From NCBI GenBank assembly GCA_002386585.1, contig DGIZ01000146.1, forward strand, positions 1-39,184: 39,184 nucleotides of DNA, written 5' to 3'. The stretch is from Brevundimonas sp. UBA4609. Its GTDB lineage: Bacteria > Pseudomonadota > Alphaproteobacteria > Caulobacterales > Caulobacteraceae. Of this stretch, positions 8,169 to 15,654 are shown piece after piece. The notes under the pieces are model-generated. The model had not been told where the DNA came from, ran no database searches, and saw nothing but the letters and a program-made list of their open reading frames with translations. The position numbers were made by a program, and so were the translations under genes. Numbering within the stretch: position 1 is the stretch's first letter; each line of letters begins with the position of its first letter.

Positions 8169-9848
8169 ATGACCATGAACCGTCGCGGCCTTCTGGGCCT
8201 GTTCGGCGCGGGAGCGGCGGCGGGCTGCGCCACGGTCCCGACGGGCGAAGGCGTCGCTGTCGCCTTCGCCCACGGGGTGGCCTCGGGCGATCCGGCGACC
8301 GACCGGGTGATCCTGTGGACGCGCGTGACTCCGGCGGACGACCAGGCCGGGCCGGTCTCGGTCGTCTGGCGCGTGCTGGACCGGGAGGGCGATCGCGTCG
8401 TCGCCTCGGGCCGGTTCGAGACGGGGCCTGAGCGCGACTATACGGTCAAGGCCGACGCGGCGGGCCTGCGCCCCAGCCGCGACTATCGCTACGACTTCGC
8501 TGTGGGCGACACACGCTCGCCTGTGGGCCGCACCCGCACCCTGGCGGCGGAGGGCGTCGCGCCGGTCAATCTGGCGGTGGTGTCGTGCCAGTTGCACCCC
8601 GGCGGCCTGTTCAACGCCTATGAGGCGATCGCCGCCCTGCCGACCCTCGACGCCGTGGTCCATCTGGGCGACTACATCTACGAATACGGGGCGGATTCCG
8701 ACGCCTATGGCATGGCGACCGGGCCGATGCTGGGCCGCGTGCCCGAGCCGGCGCACGAGATCGTCTCCCTGGCCGACTATCGGCTGCGCCACGCCCAGTA
8801 CAAGCGCGACGCCGACCTTCAGGCCGCCCACGCCCGCGCGCCCTTTATCTGCGTCTGGGACGACCACGAGACGGCCAACGACGCCTGGCTGCACGGCGCC
8901 GAGAACCACCAGCCCGAGACCGAAGGCGACTTCGCCCAGCGCAAGGCGGCGGCGCTGAAGGCCTATTATGAGTGGATGCCGATCCGCGAGGCCGCGCCGG
9001 GCGCGCTGAAGGAGGCGATCCACCGCAGCTTCCACTTCGGCGATCTGGCCAGCCTGATGATGGTCGAGACCCGCCTGACCGGCCGCACCGAACCGTTGGC
9101 CTATGACAAGGATCTGACCGCCAAGGACGGCCCCGACGGCGAGCCGGTGCTGGACCTGGACGCTTTCCGCGCCCTGCTGAACGATCCCGCTCGCGACCTG
9201 ATGGGGGCGCAGCAACGCGACTGGCTGAAACGCGAACTGACCGCCTCCAAGGCCAAGGGCCGTCCGTGGCAGGTGCTGGGCAATCAGGTCGTCATGGCGC
9301 GGGTGGTCGGTCCCGACGTGTCGCGCACCCTGACCGAGGCCCAGGTTCAGGGCCTGATGGCCCAGATCCCCGAAGCCTATCGCGACCAGTTCGAACAGGC
9401 CCTGTTCCTGTTCAAGATGGGCCTGCCGTTCAACCTCGACGCCTGGGACGGTTATCCGGCCGGGCGCGAGCGCCTCTACGCAGCCTTCGTCGAGGCGGGG
9501 GTGCAGCCCATCGTCCTGGCCGGCGACAGCCACGCCTTCTGGGTCAATGAGCTGAAGGACGCCAGCGGTGCGCGCCGGGCGGTGGAGTTCGGGACCAGCG
9601 CAGTCTCCAGCCCCTCGATCGGCGACGCCATCGGCGGCTTCCCCCTGGGCGCGGCGCTGATGCAGGCCAATGACGAGGTGCGCTTCTGCGATCAGTCGGC
9701 CAAGGGCTTCATCCTGCTGACCCTGACCGAGGACCGGGCCGAGGCGGCCCTGATGCAGGTCTCGACCATCTTCGCCAAGCCGTTCGAGGTCACGACGCTG
9801 AAGCGGGTCGGCGTGAACCGCGCCGATGGGGCGATCACGGGCGTCTGA
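8169..9848 (+). CDS. phoD: PhoD-like alkaline phosphatase/phosphodiesterase, exported
   Basis: The protein has 559 residues. The N-terminus (MNRRGLLGLFGAGAAAGCATV) combines a twin-arginine-like motif and a lipobox-like AAAGC, so Tat export and possible lipid anchoring are likely. An N-terminal PhoD domain follows (FAHGVASGDPATDRVILWTRV), then the metallophosphatase core: VVSCQLHPGG, VVHLGDYIYEYG, VWDDHETANDAW and, near the C-terminus, VLAGDSHAFWVNEL. These carry the Asp, His and Asn metal ligands expected for the Fe/Ca PhoD family. It would hydrolyse phosphomonoesters or diesters outside the cytoplasm. It follows the TonB receptor by 11 nt and converges on the MarR gene with 10 nt between the stops. 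Confidence 0.88.
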   Translation: MTMNRRGLLGLFGAGAAAGCATVPTGEGVAVAFAHGVASGDPATDRVILWTRVTPADDQAGPVSVVWRVLDREGDRVVASGRFETGPERDYTVKADAAGLRPSRDYRYDFAVGDTRSPVGRTRTLAAEGVAPVNLAVVSCQLHPGGLFNAYEAIAALPTLDAVVHLGDYIYEYGADSDAYGMATGPMLGRVPEPAHEIVSLADYRLRHAQYKRDADLQAAHARAPFICVWDDHETANDAWLHGAENHQPETEGDFAQRKAAALKAYYEWMPIREAAPGALKEAIHRSFHFGDLASLMMVETRLTGRTEPLAYDKDLTAKDGPDGEPVLDLDAFRALLNDPARDLMGAQQRDWLKRELTASKAKGRPWQVLGNQVVMARVVGPDVSRTLTEAQVQGLMAQIPEAYRDQFEQALFLFKMGLPFNLDAWDGYPAGRERLYAAFVEAGVQPIVLAGDSHAFWVNELKDASGARRAVEFGTSAVSSPSIGDAIGGFPLGAALMQANDEVRFCDQSAKGFILLTLTEDRAEAALMQVSTIFAKPFEVTTLKRVGVNRADGAITGV

Positions 9849-9858
9849 GCCGAGCCGT

Positions 9859-10323
9859 CTAGGCGCCGGTGTCGCAATCGTTTGGGCCGACAAAGTCCTC
9901 CACCAGGTCGGACAACTGCAGGAGCAGCGCCTCGAACGCCGGGGTCACGGTTTGGAGTTCACGCAGGTTGCGCGCCGAAAGCGTCGCCAGAACCGCCTCG
10001 CCCCTGGGCGTCAGGCGCACATGAACCTTGCGCCGGTCATGGACGGCGCTGTCGCGTGTGATCAGGTCTGCCGCGACCAGGCGGTTGACCAGTTCGGCCG
10101 TGCTGTGGGGGCGTAGCAGCAAGCGGTTGGCCAGGTCCCCGACCGTCATCTCGCTGGTGAAACTCTGCGCCTTGATCGCCAGCAAGGCCTGATGTTGCTG
10201 GGATGTCAGGCCCGCCGCCTTGGCTCCCTGTTCGGCGAAGGCCAGGTACCGCCTGATGGTGAAACGGAACCGGGCCAGGGATTCGAAATCCGCCTGGGTC
10301 AGTTCGGTGGAGGGATGCGACAT
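9859..10323 (-). CDS. MarR family transcriptional regulator
   Basis: This is a 154-residue winged-helix regulator. I start it at MSHPSTELTQADFESLARFRF; the frame is open further upstream but overlaps the preceding small gene. Visible family features are TSQQHQALLAIKAQ (helix 1-2), MTVGDLANRLLLRPHSTAELVNRLVAADLITR (recognition helix region) and the wing DRRKVHVRLTPRGEAVL. It is the last gene of a three-gene unit, 19 nt after the small membrane protein. The palindrome before the first gene (10824-10842) is a likely autoregulatory operator. The signal sensed is unknown. Confidence 0.85.
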   Translation of the reverse strand: MSHPSTELTQADFESLARFRFTIRRYLAFAEQGAKAAGLTSQQHQALLAIKAQSFTSEMTVGDLANRLLLRPHSTAELVNRLVAADLITRDSAVHDRRKVHVRLTPRGEAVLATLSARNLRELQTVTPAFEALLLQLSDLVEDFVGPNDCDTGA

Positions 10324-10342
10324 CAGGCGACGACCATACAGG

Positions 10343-10522
10343 CTACAGGTTCTTGTTTCTCTTGATGACGGACCAGCCGATCGCCGACAGGCCGGACAGG
10401 ATGAAGGCCACGCCAATGACGGCCTTGACCATATTCGATGTCAGACTGCCGCTTACCATCAGAAAGATGCCGATCAGCAGCGCCAGCATGCCTGACGCCG
10501 CGAACACGAGCACGGATCTCAT
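10343..10522 (-). CDS. Small two-helix membrane protein (59 aa)
   Basis: This short gene is supported by a perfect ribosome site (GAGGAGGT, five bases before ATG) and by a 4-nt ATGA overlap with the stop of the preceding gene. The product is almost all membrane: one helix about residues 3-22 (VLVFAASGMLALLIGIFLMV), a short turn, a second helix about residues 29-50 (VKAVIGVAFILSGLSAIGW), then a basic tail VIKRNKNL. I do not recognise a family. Its position between an unknown soluble protein and a MarR regulator suggests an envelope-stress or small-molecule response, which is a guess. Confidence 0.75.
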   Translation of the reverse strand: MRSVLVFAASGMLALLIGIFLMVSGSLTSNMVKAVIGVAFILSGLSAIGWSVIKRNKNL

Positions 10523-10800
10523 AACAGACCTCCTCGAGCGGTCGGCGCGGCGTTCAGGGTGTCGGGGACCGGTAGGGGGAAGAAGGTGGTGGTCCCCAGA
10601 ATGGCGTGACCTTGATCCTCTACGGCCATCTGAACCCCGAGGCCCGACAGGGCGAAGCGTGCGGCGATCGAACGCGCCGCAGCTTCGGCCGCCCGCCCGG
10701 AACGGAACATCTGAGCCTCGAAGCGGGGGCGACATTCCAGACGCCAGCCGGCGCCTTCATTGATCACTCGGATGGTTACGTCGTCAGGCGGTGCGGACAT
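10519..10800 (-). CDS. Unknown small protein, first gene of the MarR operon
   Basis: The protein has 93 residues and a good ribosome site (TAGGAGAACGACG, then ATG). It begins MSAPPDDVTIRVINEGAGWRLEC and includes an Ala/Arg-rich helix (SGRAAEAAARSIAARFALSG). No signal peptide or membrane segment is seen. I do not recognise the family. It is translationally coupled to the small membrane protein by a 4-nt overlap, and the unit is preceded by a near-perfect palindrome. Confidence 0.65.
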   Translation of the reverse strand: MSAPPDDVTIRVINEGAGWRLECRPRFEAQMFRSGRAAEAAARSIAARFALSGLGVQMAVEDQGHAILGTTTFFPLPVPDTLNAAPTARGGLL

Positions 10801-10823
10801 CGTCGTTCTCCTATGGGATCAAA

Positions 10824-10842
10824 TATGTCGTAATACGATATA
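10824..10842. promoter_or_regulatory. Palindromic operator candidate before the MarR operon
   Basis: The arms TATGTCGTA and TACGATATA flank a single A and match in 8 of 9 positions. The site is AT-rich in GC-rich surroundings and lies 24-42 nt upstream of the first gene of the operon ending in MarR. Size, symmetry and position fit a MarR-type operator overlapping the promoter. Assignment to this regulator is inference. Confidence 0.55.
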
Positions 10843-10935
10843 ATTGCAAGCGGGCGGCCCCTGGCGGTTCCGTCGCGCCTCGAACGGCGACGTCTTACAG
10901 GCCGAGCACTCGCTGTTCGGCGGGAACCTGGACGA

Positions 10936-11418
10936 TCAGGCCATGGCGCGCGCGGGTGACGCGCGCCATTGCATTGAGCCCAGCCCTACAAGGATCAGAA
11001 GCTTGCCTGTCTCCAGCGCCACGTAGAGCCAGTGGTGCTCAGAGGGCGGCGGTGTTTCTCCGGCGGTGATGAAGGCGATCCGAGCGTCGAGTATCGGCAG
11101 AAGCCATAGAGACTGCGCTGCAAGGACAAGCGCCAGCACGCCCGCGCAGATCCAGAGGCCAAACTGGGCGCTCGTTCGCCCGACCCATGCGACAGCCAGG
11201 GCCAGCAGAACGACCAGGCCCCATTCCACACGCGTGAACAGGGCGAAGGTCGCCTGGCCGACCTCCAGCGCCGTCGCCAGGGTCAGCGACGGCGCCTGGA
11301 ACTTCACCGGCGTGGCCAGGAATGAAACGCCGATCAGCAGGCCCAGCCACAAGGTCGCAACGAAGGCGACGCTGGCGTAACGTGCTGTGGCGTCTGTCGA
11401 CGATCTGTAGCGGGCCAT
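10936..11418 (-). CDS. Four-helix membrane protein of the hmp operon
   Basis: The protein has 160 residues with four predicted membrane helices: about 14-36 (YASVAFVATLWLGLLIGVSFLA), 62-80 (EWGLVVLLALAVAWVG), 88-110 (LWICAGVLALVLAAQSLWLL) and 132-150 (YVALETGKLLILVGLGSMQW). Motifs such as FLATPVKFQAPSLTL, and conserved-looking polar residues in the helices, resemble small DUF4149/TMEM205-like proteins, but I am not certain. It starts 27 nt after hmp with a ribosome site (GGAGCCAGC, then ATG), so it belongs to the NO-response unit. A 9-bp hairpin covers its last codons (10943-10969) and may help end transcription. Confidence 0.75.
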   Translation of the reverse strand: MARYRSSTDATARYASVAFVATLWLGLLIGVSFLATPVKFQAPSLTLATALEVGQATFALFTRVEWGLVVLLALAVAWVGRTSAQFGLWICAGVLALVLAAQSLWLLPILDARIAFITAGETPPPSEHHWLYVALETGKLLILVGLGSMQWRASPARAMA

Positions 11419-11445
11419 GCTGGCTCCATTCAGGTTCTGCGACGG

Positions 11446-12648
11446 CTAGGCCGCGAGGATTTCGTCCGCGGGGCCGAAGAATTCATAGTGGATGCGGTCT
11501 GCGGGGACGCCGGCTTCTCGAAGATCCGACACCAGGGCGCGCAGGAAGGGACGGGGGCCGCACAGATAGTAGTCGGCCTCCTGGATCGGCGTTTGCTGGC
11601 TCAACCAGGCGCCGGAGATGCGCCCTGCATGATCATGGCCGTCGGCGTCATTGGCGGGCGCTTCATAGAAGACGGTGCTGCGCGCGCGCGGATGGGCCGC
11701 CGTCAGGGCGCGGATGTGCGGCCCCATGGCGTGGACCCCGGCGTCATAGGCGCCGTGGACATAGTGGACCTCCGTATCCGCCTTCTCGGCGACCAGGGTC
11801 TCCAGCATCGACACCATGGGCGTCAGGCCGACCCCGCCGGACAGCAGCACGACCGGGCGCTGCGGCGTCTCGGGCAGGAAGAAGTCGCCCGCCGGAGCCC
11901 CGACCTTCAGCACCATGCCGACGCGGGCGTTGTCGTGCAGCCAACCCGAGGCCAGGCCCTTGTCCTCGCGCTTGACCGAGATGCGATATGTCTCGTCGTT
12001 CGGGGCGCAGGAGATGGAGTAGTTGCGCTTGATCGGCGCATGACCGGGGATGTCGAACCAGAAGGTCAGATACTGGCCCGGTCGGTGACGCAGGATCGGG
12101 CCGCCGTCCTTGGGCTTCAGCACGAAGGAGGTGATGACTGCGCTTTCGGGGCGCACCTCGACTACTTCGAAGGCGCGCCAGCCGTTCCAGCCGCCCTTGG
12201 CCGCCGCCAGGTCCTCGTAGATGGCCGCTTCGCGGGTGATCAGGATGTTGGCCAGGAACCAGTAGGCCTCGCCCCAGGCGGTCATGATCTCTTCTGTCGC
12301 GGCTTCGCCCAGAACATGGGCGATGGCGCCCAGCAGGGCCGCGCCGACGTGAGGGTAGTGATCGGGCAGGATCTGCAGGCCGACGTGCTTCTGGGCGATG
12401 CGCTCGACCGCCGCGGCCAGGGCGCCCAGGTTATCGATGTTGGCGGCGTAGGCCAGGATGGCGCCGGTCAGGGCGCGCGGCTGGGAACCGGCGTCGCCGT
12501 GGTGCGAATGGTTGAACAGGTCGCGGATCTCGGGGTTCTGGAACATCCGCGAGTACATTTCGTGGACGATGTCGAGACCGTGTGCCTCGAGCGCGGGAAC
12601 AGTGGCTTTGACAAGCGCGATCGTGCGCTCGCTGAGGGCTTGGGCCAT
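11446..12648 (-). CDS. hmp: Flavohemoglobin, nitric oxide dioxygenase
   Basis: The protein has 400 residues, the normal length of Hmp. Residues ~1-140 are the globin domain, with Tyr32 (helix B) and proximal His88 in ERIAQKHVGLQI. Residues ~150-260 form the FAD domain, with RPGQYLTFWF and RNYSIS for flavin binding. Residues ~265-400 form the NAD domain, with LLSGGVGLTPMVSMLE and YYLCGPRPFLRAL. It oxidises NO to nitrate using O2 and NAD(P)H in the cytoplasm. The start has a good ribosome site (TAGGAGTTTCCTG, then ATG). It follows the DUF1971 cupin by 56 nt and is probably repressed by NsrR through the palindrome at 13047. Confidence 0.96.
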   Translation of the reverse strand: MAQALSERTIALVKATVPALEAHGLDIVHEMYSRMFQNPEIRDLFNHSHHGDAGSQPRALTGAILAYAANIDNLGALAAAVERIAQKHVGLQILPDHYPHVGAALLGAIAHVLGEAATEEIMTAWGEAYWFLANILITREAAIYEDLAAAKGGWNGWRAFEVVEVRPESAVITSFVLKPKDGGPILRHRPGQYLTFWFDIPGHAPIKRNYSISCAPNDETYRISVKREDKGLASGWLHDNARVGMVLKVGAPAGDFFLPETPQRPVVLLSGGVGLTPMVSMLETLVAEKADTEVHYVHGAYDAGVHAMGPHIRALTAAHPRARSTVFYEAPANDADGHDHAGRISGAWLSQQTPIQEADYYLCGPRPFLRALVSDLREAGVPADRIHYEFFGPADEILAA

Positions 12649-12704
12649 CAGGAAACTCCTAGGCGATACTAAGTGGGGGAAGGAAAGGGGGGGGCTGCCG
12701 GCGT

Positions 12705-13031
12705 CTAACCGGGCGGCTCGTTGTAGAAATCGACGCGCATCTTCATCGGCCTTAACGGTTCGACGAAATGGACCTGTTGCGGTTCGATACGGCCCGGCGT
12801 TCCCGGACGGAGCACAGTGGTCATGTGCCGGTCGCGATAGGTCAGGCGGACCTCGCCCTCCAACACCTGGATCAGGCCCCAGGCTCCCGCCTTGAGGCTG
12901 TGATCGGCCCGCAGGGCGGTGGGCAGGGACAAGGCGTCAAACACCGGCGTCGAGCGATAGGGGCTCGGCGCTGAAGCGGCTCGGGCGGCCGGGGCCGGCG
13001 GTTGTTCCAGACTATGCGAGCGGCCGTTCAT
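12705..13031 (-). CDS. DUF1971 cupin (TehB N-terminal-like)
   Basis: The protein has 108 residues. The pattern LPTALRADHSLKAGAWGLIQVLEGEVRLTYRDR, then LRPGTPGRIEPQQVHFVEPLRPMKMRVDFYNEP, matches DUF1971, a small cupin found alone or fused to tellurite-resistance TehB. His and Glu residues in the two cupin motifs could bind a metal. It is the first gene behind the NsrR palindrome and precedes hmp. From general knowledge, tehB-type genes belong to NsrR regulons in enterobacteria, so the placement is consistent. The exact reaction is unknown. Confidence 0.8.
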   Translation of the reverse strand: MNGRSHSLEQPPAPAARAASAPSPYRSTPVFDALSLPTALRADHSLKAGAWGLIQVLEGEVRLTYRDRHMTTVLRPGTPGRIEPQQVHFVEPLRPMKMRVDFYNEPPG

Positions 13032-13046
13032 CGCCCTTGCTCCATT

Positions 13047-13065
13047 GATGCATTATTAATGCATC
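13047..13065. promoter_or_regulatory. NsrR operator (perfect 19-nt palindrome)
   Basis: The arms GATGCATTA and TAATGCATC are exactly complementary around one T. This matches the published NsrR consensus style GATGYATTT-N-AAATRCATC. The site lies 16 nt before the cupin-hmp unit and about 100 nt before nsrR, so it can control both directions. A second half-site, GATGCATAT, is at 13095-13103, nearer nsrR. Confidence 0.8.
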
Positions 13066-13168
13066 TATAGCCAGCATTTGAAACATGCAATGAGGATGCA
13101 TATAATTTCCTGCGGCGCGATGACGCGCTGATCGAGAGCCCCGCCGTCAGCGGCTCCAGAGAGGTTGA

Positions 13169-13594
13169 ATGCGCCTGACGCGCTATACGGATTACGCCAT
13201 GCGGGTGCTGCTCTACCTGGGCGCACGCGAGGATCGGCTGTGCTCGATCGCCGAGATCGCCCAAGCCTACGACATCTCCCAGAACCACCTGATGAAGGTG
13301 GTCAGCGACCTGGTGAACGCGGGCTATCTGGTCAGCGTGCGTGGTCGATTCGGCGGAGTGAGGCTGGCGCGCCCGCCGGCCGAGATCAACGTCGGGGCCG
13401 TGGTGCGCCACACCGAGGACGGCTTCGATCTGGTCGATTGCGGAAACTGCATCATCGCGCCCGCCTGCGGCCTGACGGGCGCGCTGCATCAGGCCCTGGC
13501 CGCCTTCATGAAGGTGCTGGACGGCTATACGTTGGAAAACCTGCTGGCTCGCCGGGTCGACCTGGCGCGTTTGTTCGAACCGTCGGACGCTTAG
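13169..13594 (+). CDS. nsrR: NO-sensing Rrf2 repressor NsrR
   Basis: The protein has 141 residues, the usual Rrf2 length. The N-terminus MRLTRYTDYAMRVLLYLG is characteristic of NsrR. The winged helix continues with SIAEIAQAYDISQNHLMKVVSDLVNAGYLVSVRGRFGGVRLAR. Three cysteines at 91, 94 and 100 (DCGNCIIAPAC) are placed to bind the [Fe-S] cluster that NO destroys, which lifts repression. The ribosome site AGAGAGG lies four bases before ATG. It is divergent from the cupin-hmp-membrane protein unit with the palindrome between them, a standard regulator-target arrangement. Confidence 0.92.
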   Translation: MRLTRYTDYAMRVLLYLGAREDRLCSIAEIAQAYDISQNHLMKVVSDLVNAGYLVSVRGRFGGVRLARPPAEINVGAVVRHTEDGFDLVDCGNCIIAPACGLTGALHQALAAFMKVLDGYTLENLLARRVDLARLFEPSDA

Positions 13595-13703
13595 GGGGGC
13601 TGTTCAAGGCCTGCTCTATTCTTCAACCTGTCTATTCGGACAACTGTTCGAGAGCTTCAGAGATTGTCCGTGGCCATGCCGGCAGGAACCTCCAGCCGAG
13701 TCG

Positions 13704-14249
13704 CTATGCTGAGTGTTCTTCCATCTGTTTGACGAAATCGATCCAATTTTCGTCCTCCATGTGACTTTGGTCACGTACAACCATTTGGTCGTCGATGAAG
13801 ATGTAGGAAGGCACGAGGTTGCTTGGATTCAAGCGCCGCCGCGTATCAGCACCTATTCTAAGAACATGTGATTCGAGCGTGGAACCACCGACAATTGCCG
13901 AAATGTCGTGGGTGTCGTCGGCCGCGATCCAGAAGGTCACCCCGGCACGGGCCATGCCAGGGAGCAAATTCAGAAGTTGCGTGCGCTTAGCGAGACAGGC
14001 TGAACATTTGGATGACAGAAAAACAAGAACGACGTTATGCCCCTGGAGGTCGATGGAGGTGACGGAAGAGCCATCACACTCTCGTCGTCCTTTGAAGTTT
14101 GGTATAATATTTCCGACATTGTTGGCATTAATCAGAATGTAGTTCTCCAATTCCTTGATTCTGCCAGATAATCGAAAAACAAGAAATAAAATCAGTACTG
14201 TAGAAAACAATAAAAATATAATAACAATATCAATAATTCTATCGTTCAT
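13704..14249 (-). CDS. Membrane-anchored TlpA/MauD-like thioredoxin of the peptide cluster
   Basis: The protein has 181 residues. One membrane helix covers residues ~5-26 (IIDIVIIFLLFSTVLILFLVF), followed by a periplasmic thioredoxin-fold domain. The active site is Cys82-Ser-Ala-Cys85 in VFLSSKCSACLAKRTQL. The cis-proline loop is seen in LVPSYIFIDD. Such MauD/TlpA proteins make, isomerise or reduce disulfides in the periplasm. It starts 2 nt after the MauE-like gene and ends the five-gene operon. The first ~130 bases of the gene are strikingly AT-rich compared with the rest of the window, a sign of transfer. In this setting the likely substrate is the two-cysteine precursor peptide, which is inference. 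Confidence 0.85.
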   Translation of the reverse strand: MNDRIIDIVIIFLLFSTVLILFLVFRLSGRIKELENYILINANNVGNIIPNFKGRRECDGSSVTSIDLQGHNVVLVFLSSKCSACLAKRTQLLNLLPGMARAGVTFWIAADDTHDISAIVGGSTLESHVLRIGADTRRRLNPSNLVPSYIFIDDQMVVRDQSHMEDENWIDFVKQMEEHSA

Positions 14250-14251
14250 AT

Positions 14252-14785
14252 TTATTCAATTATCTGCCGACGATGTAAAAGAGACTTTATGTCTTGCATG
14301 TGAATGGAAAGGAGTGCGGCGATCATCGCAACGCCGAAAATCGCGATGAGGTCTATGAAGGCGATGTCATTCATGTCTCCGAACTGGCCGAGATATATTG
14401 CACAGGCAGTTAGCAACCCGATGCTACGTAGAAGGTCGATGCCAGAGACTGTGTGGAGGGAGCTGCCGAAGCAGTTGCATGCGACTGTACTCCGTCGGGT
14501 GAGGGCCAGCGAGATCACGCTCAAGAAGACCAGAAAAAGGGCAGCGGCAGCCATCATGCCGATACGTGCCGCCTCTCCACCGAAGAGTAGAAGCAGGCCA
14601 ACAAGTCCTTCTGCAGTAATGAGGTACAGGGTTGCGCCTCTACTCCATTTACTGCTGACGCCCGTGAGCGCCTCGAGTGCGTTTTGGAATGCTCGGATAT
14701 TTCTTAGCTTGCCTGCCGCTGCCGCCAAGAGAACTAGCATAACGTAGAATCGACAGATTTCGCCGATGTAGGCGACATCGTTCAT
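14252..14785 (-). CDS. MauE/DoxX-like redox membrane protein of the peptide cluster
   Basis: The protein has 177 residues from the ATG at 14785, chosen because it overlaps the protease stop as ATGA; an upstream in-frame ATG at 14836 would add 17 residues overlapping the protease. Four or five membrane helices are visible (for example YVMLVLLAAAAGKL, ATLYLITAEGLVGLLLLFGG and IGMMAAAALFLVFLSVISLAL). The typical MauE motif ACNCFGS, with two cysteines, sits between helices. MauE works with MauD in methylamine dehydrogenase maturation, where several disulfides are formed. No methylamine dehydrogenase genes are present here, so the pair has probably been adapted to the cluster peptide. Confidence 0.82.
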   Translation of the reverse strand: MNDVAYIGEICRFYVMLVLLAAAAGKLRNIRAFQNALEALTGVSSKWSRGATLYLITAEGLVGLLLLFGGEAARIGMMAAAALFLVFLSVISLALTRRSTVACNCFGSSLHTVSGIDLLRSIGLLTACAIYLGQFGDMNDIAFIDLIAIFGVAMIAALLSIHMQDIKSLLHRRQIIE

Positions 14786-15654
14786 TCGATCTGGCCAAGC
14801 CTCCACTGGGGCGCCAAGTCGGCGGGCGCGCGCCAACGGCTCTTGGCGCCTTCTCGTGTCGCGATGACAGCATCAAACCAACCGTCCGTGGTGGTTTTTC
14901 GTGCGCTTGCTCCCACCAACTCTCGGATTGATCTGGATATTTCCCAGGCTAGATCCTCGGTCTGCGGATCGGATCGGATGGGCAGTCCCAAGGCCTCCAG
15001 ATCCCAGCCGGCAAGGGCGAACGTATGTGAATGATGCCCATATAGAAGTCGGTCTATGACGGCCATGTTTGCCGTCGTTGCAACCGACGGAGCTGCGCGG
15101 GCCCGTAATTCCAAGCAGATCTCGTGGGTTTCTAAGCACGATCTGTAGAAGGAGGTGAGCGTCGTGGGGAAGATGTTTTCGCATAGGGTCGTCAAGGCTC
15201 CGACCTGTGCTTCCTCATCGGAGACGCCGAACCAGTTTTTGGCCATTTCGCCGAAAAGCCGCACATCCTGAGCGGAGATCGCTAGGGGAGCCTGTTCGGA
15301 TGCGACTACGCCAGCTTGAAGTAAGGGGTCGATCGGCGAAAACACTGCGACTTGGCCTGCGATGATCTCGTGGGCGCTCAGAGCCACGATGGTGCCTGAC
15401 GATTCACATCTGTCTGGGACGATGAGGGTCAGGTGGTCCGTAAATTCGTGCAGAAGCAAGGCGATCCGCCGCGCGGCATTGACGATTCCGCCCCGGCAAT
15501 AGAATACGACATCCAGCCGCTCGCTCCGCCCCATATCGCGTAAAGCATCGTACAGTGACGGCAGGAGTTCGAGCTCAAGGTTCGAGGCGGCTAAGACTAG
15601 AACCCGGCTCTGTCTTTGGGCTTCGATCTGTTGGATGTAGGGCTGGATTTTCAT
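14782..15654 (-). CDS. SDH-type (ClpP-fold) serine protease of the peptide cluster
   Basis: The protein has 290 residues and no signal peptide, so it is probably cytoplasmic. Residues ~48-115 (LDVVFYCRGGIVNAARRIALL, then TLIVPDRCESSGTIVALSAHEIIAG and FSPIDP) match the serine dehydrogenase proteinase family (SDH/SppA-like, ClpP/crotonase fold). Ser85 in ESSGT is the expected nucleophile. The C-terminal half is less conserved and may contain the lid or substrate site. It starts in an ATGA overlap with the ATP-grasp gene and overlaps the MauE-like gene in the same way. Since the exporter has no peptidase domain, this enzyme is the best candidate to remove the leader peptide. A role in immunity or degradation cannot be excluded. 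Confidence 0.75.
   Translation of the reverse strand: MKIQPYIQQIEAQRQSRVLVLAASNLELELLPSLYDALRDMGRSERLDVVFYCRGGIVNAARRIALLLHEFTDHLTLIVPDRCESSGTIVALSAHEIIAGQVAVFSPIDPLLQAGVVASEQAPLAISAQDVRLFGEMAKNWFGVSDEEAQVGALTTLCENIFPTTLTSFYRSCLETHEICLELRARAAPSVATTANMAVIDRLLYGHHSHTFALAGWDLEALGLPIRSDPQTEDLAWEISRSIRELVGASARKTTTDGWFDAVIATREGAKSRWRAPADLAPQWRLGQIE

Noticed and set aside
10943..10969. 9-bp inverted repeat as a mobile-element end or att site
   Set aside because: It lies in the last codons of the membrane protein with no transposase or integrase near; a transcription-end hairpin is simpler.
14786..14836. 17-residue N-terminal extension of the MauE-like protein
   Set aside because: It overlaps the protease gene and is Arg-rich; the ATGA overlap at 14782-14785 is a better start.
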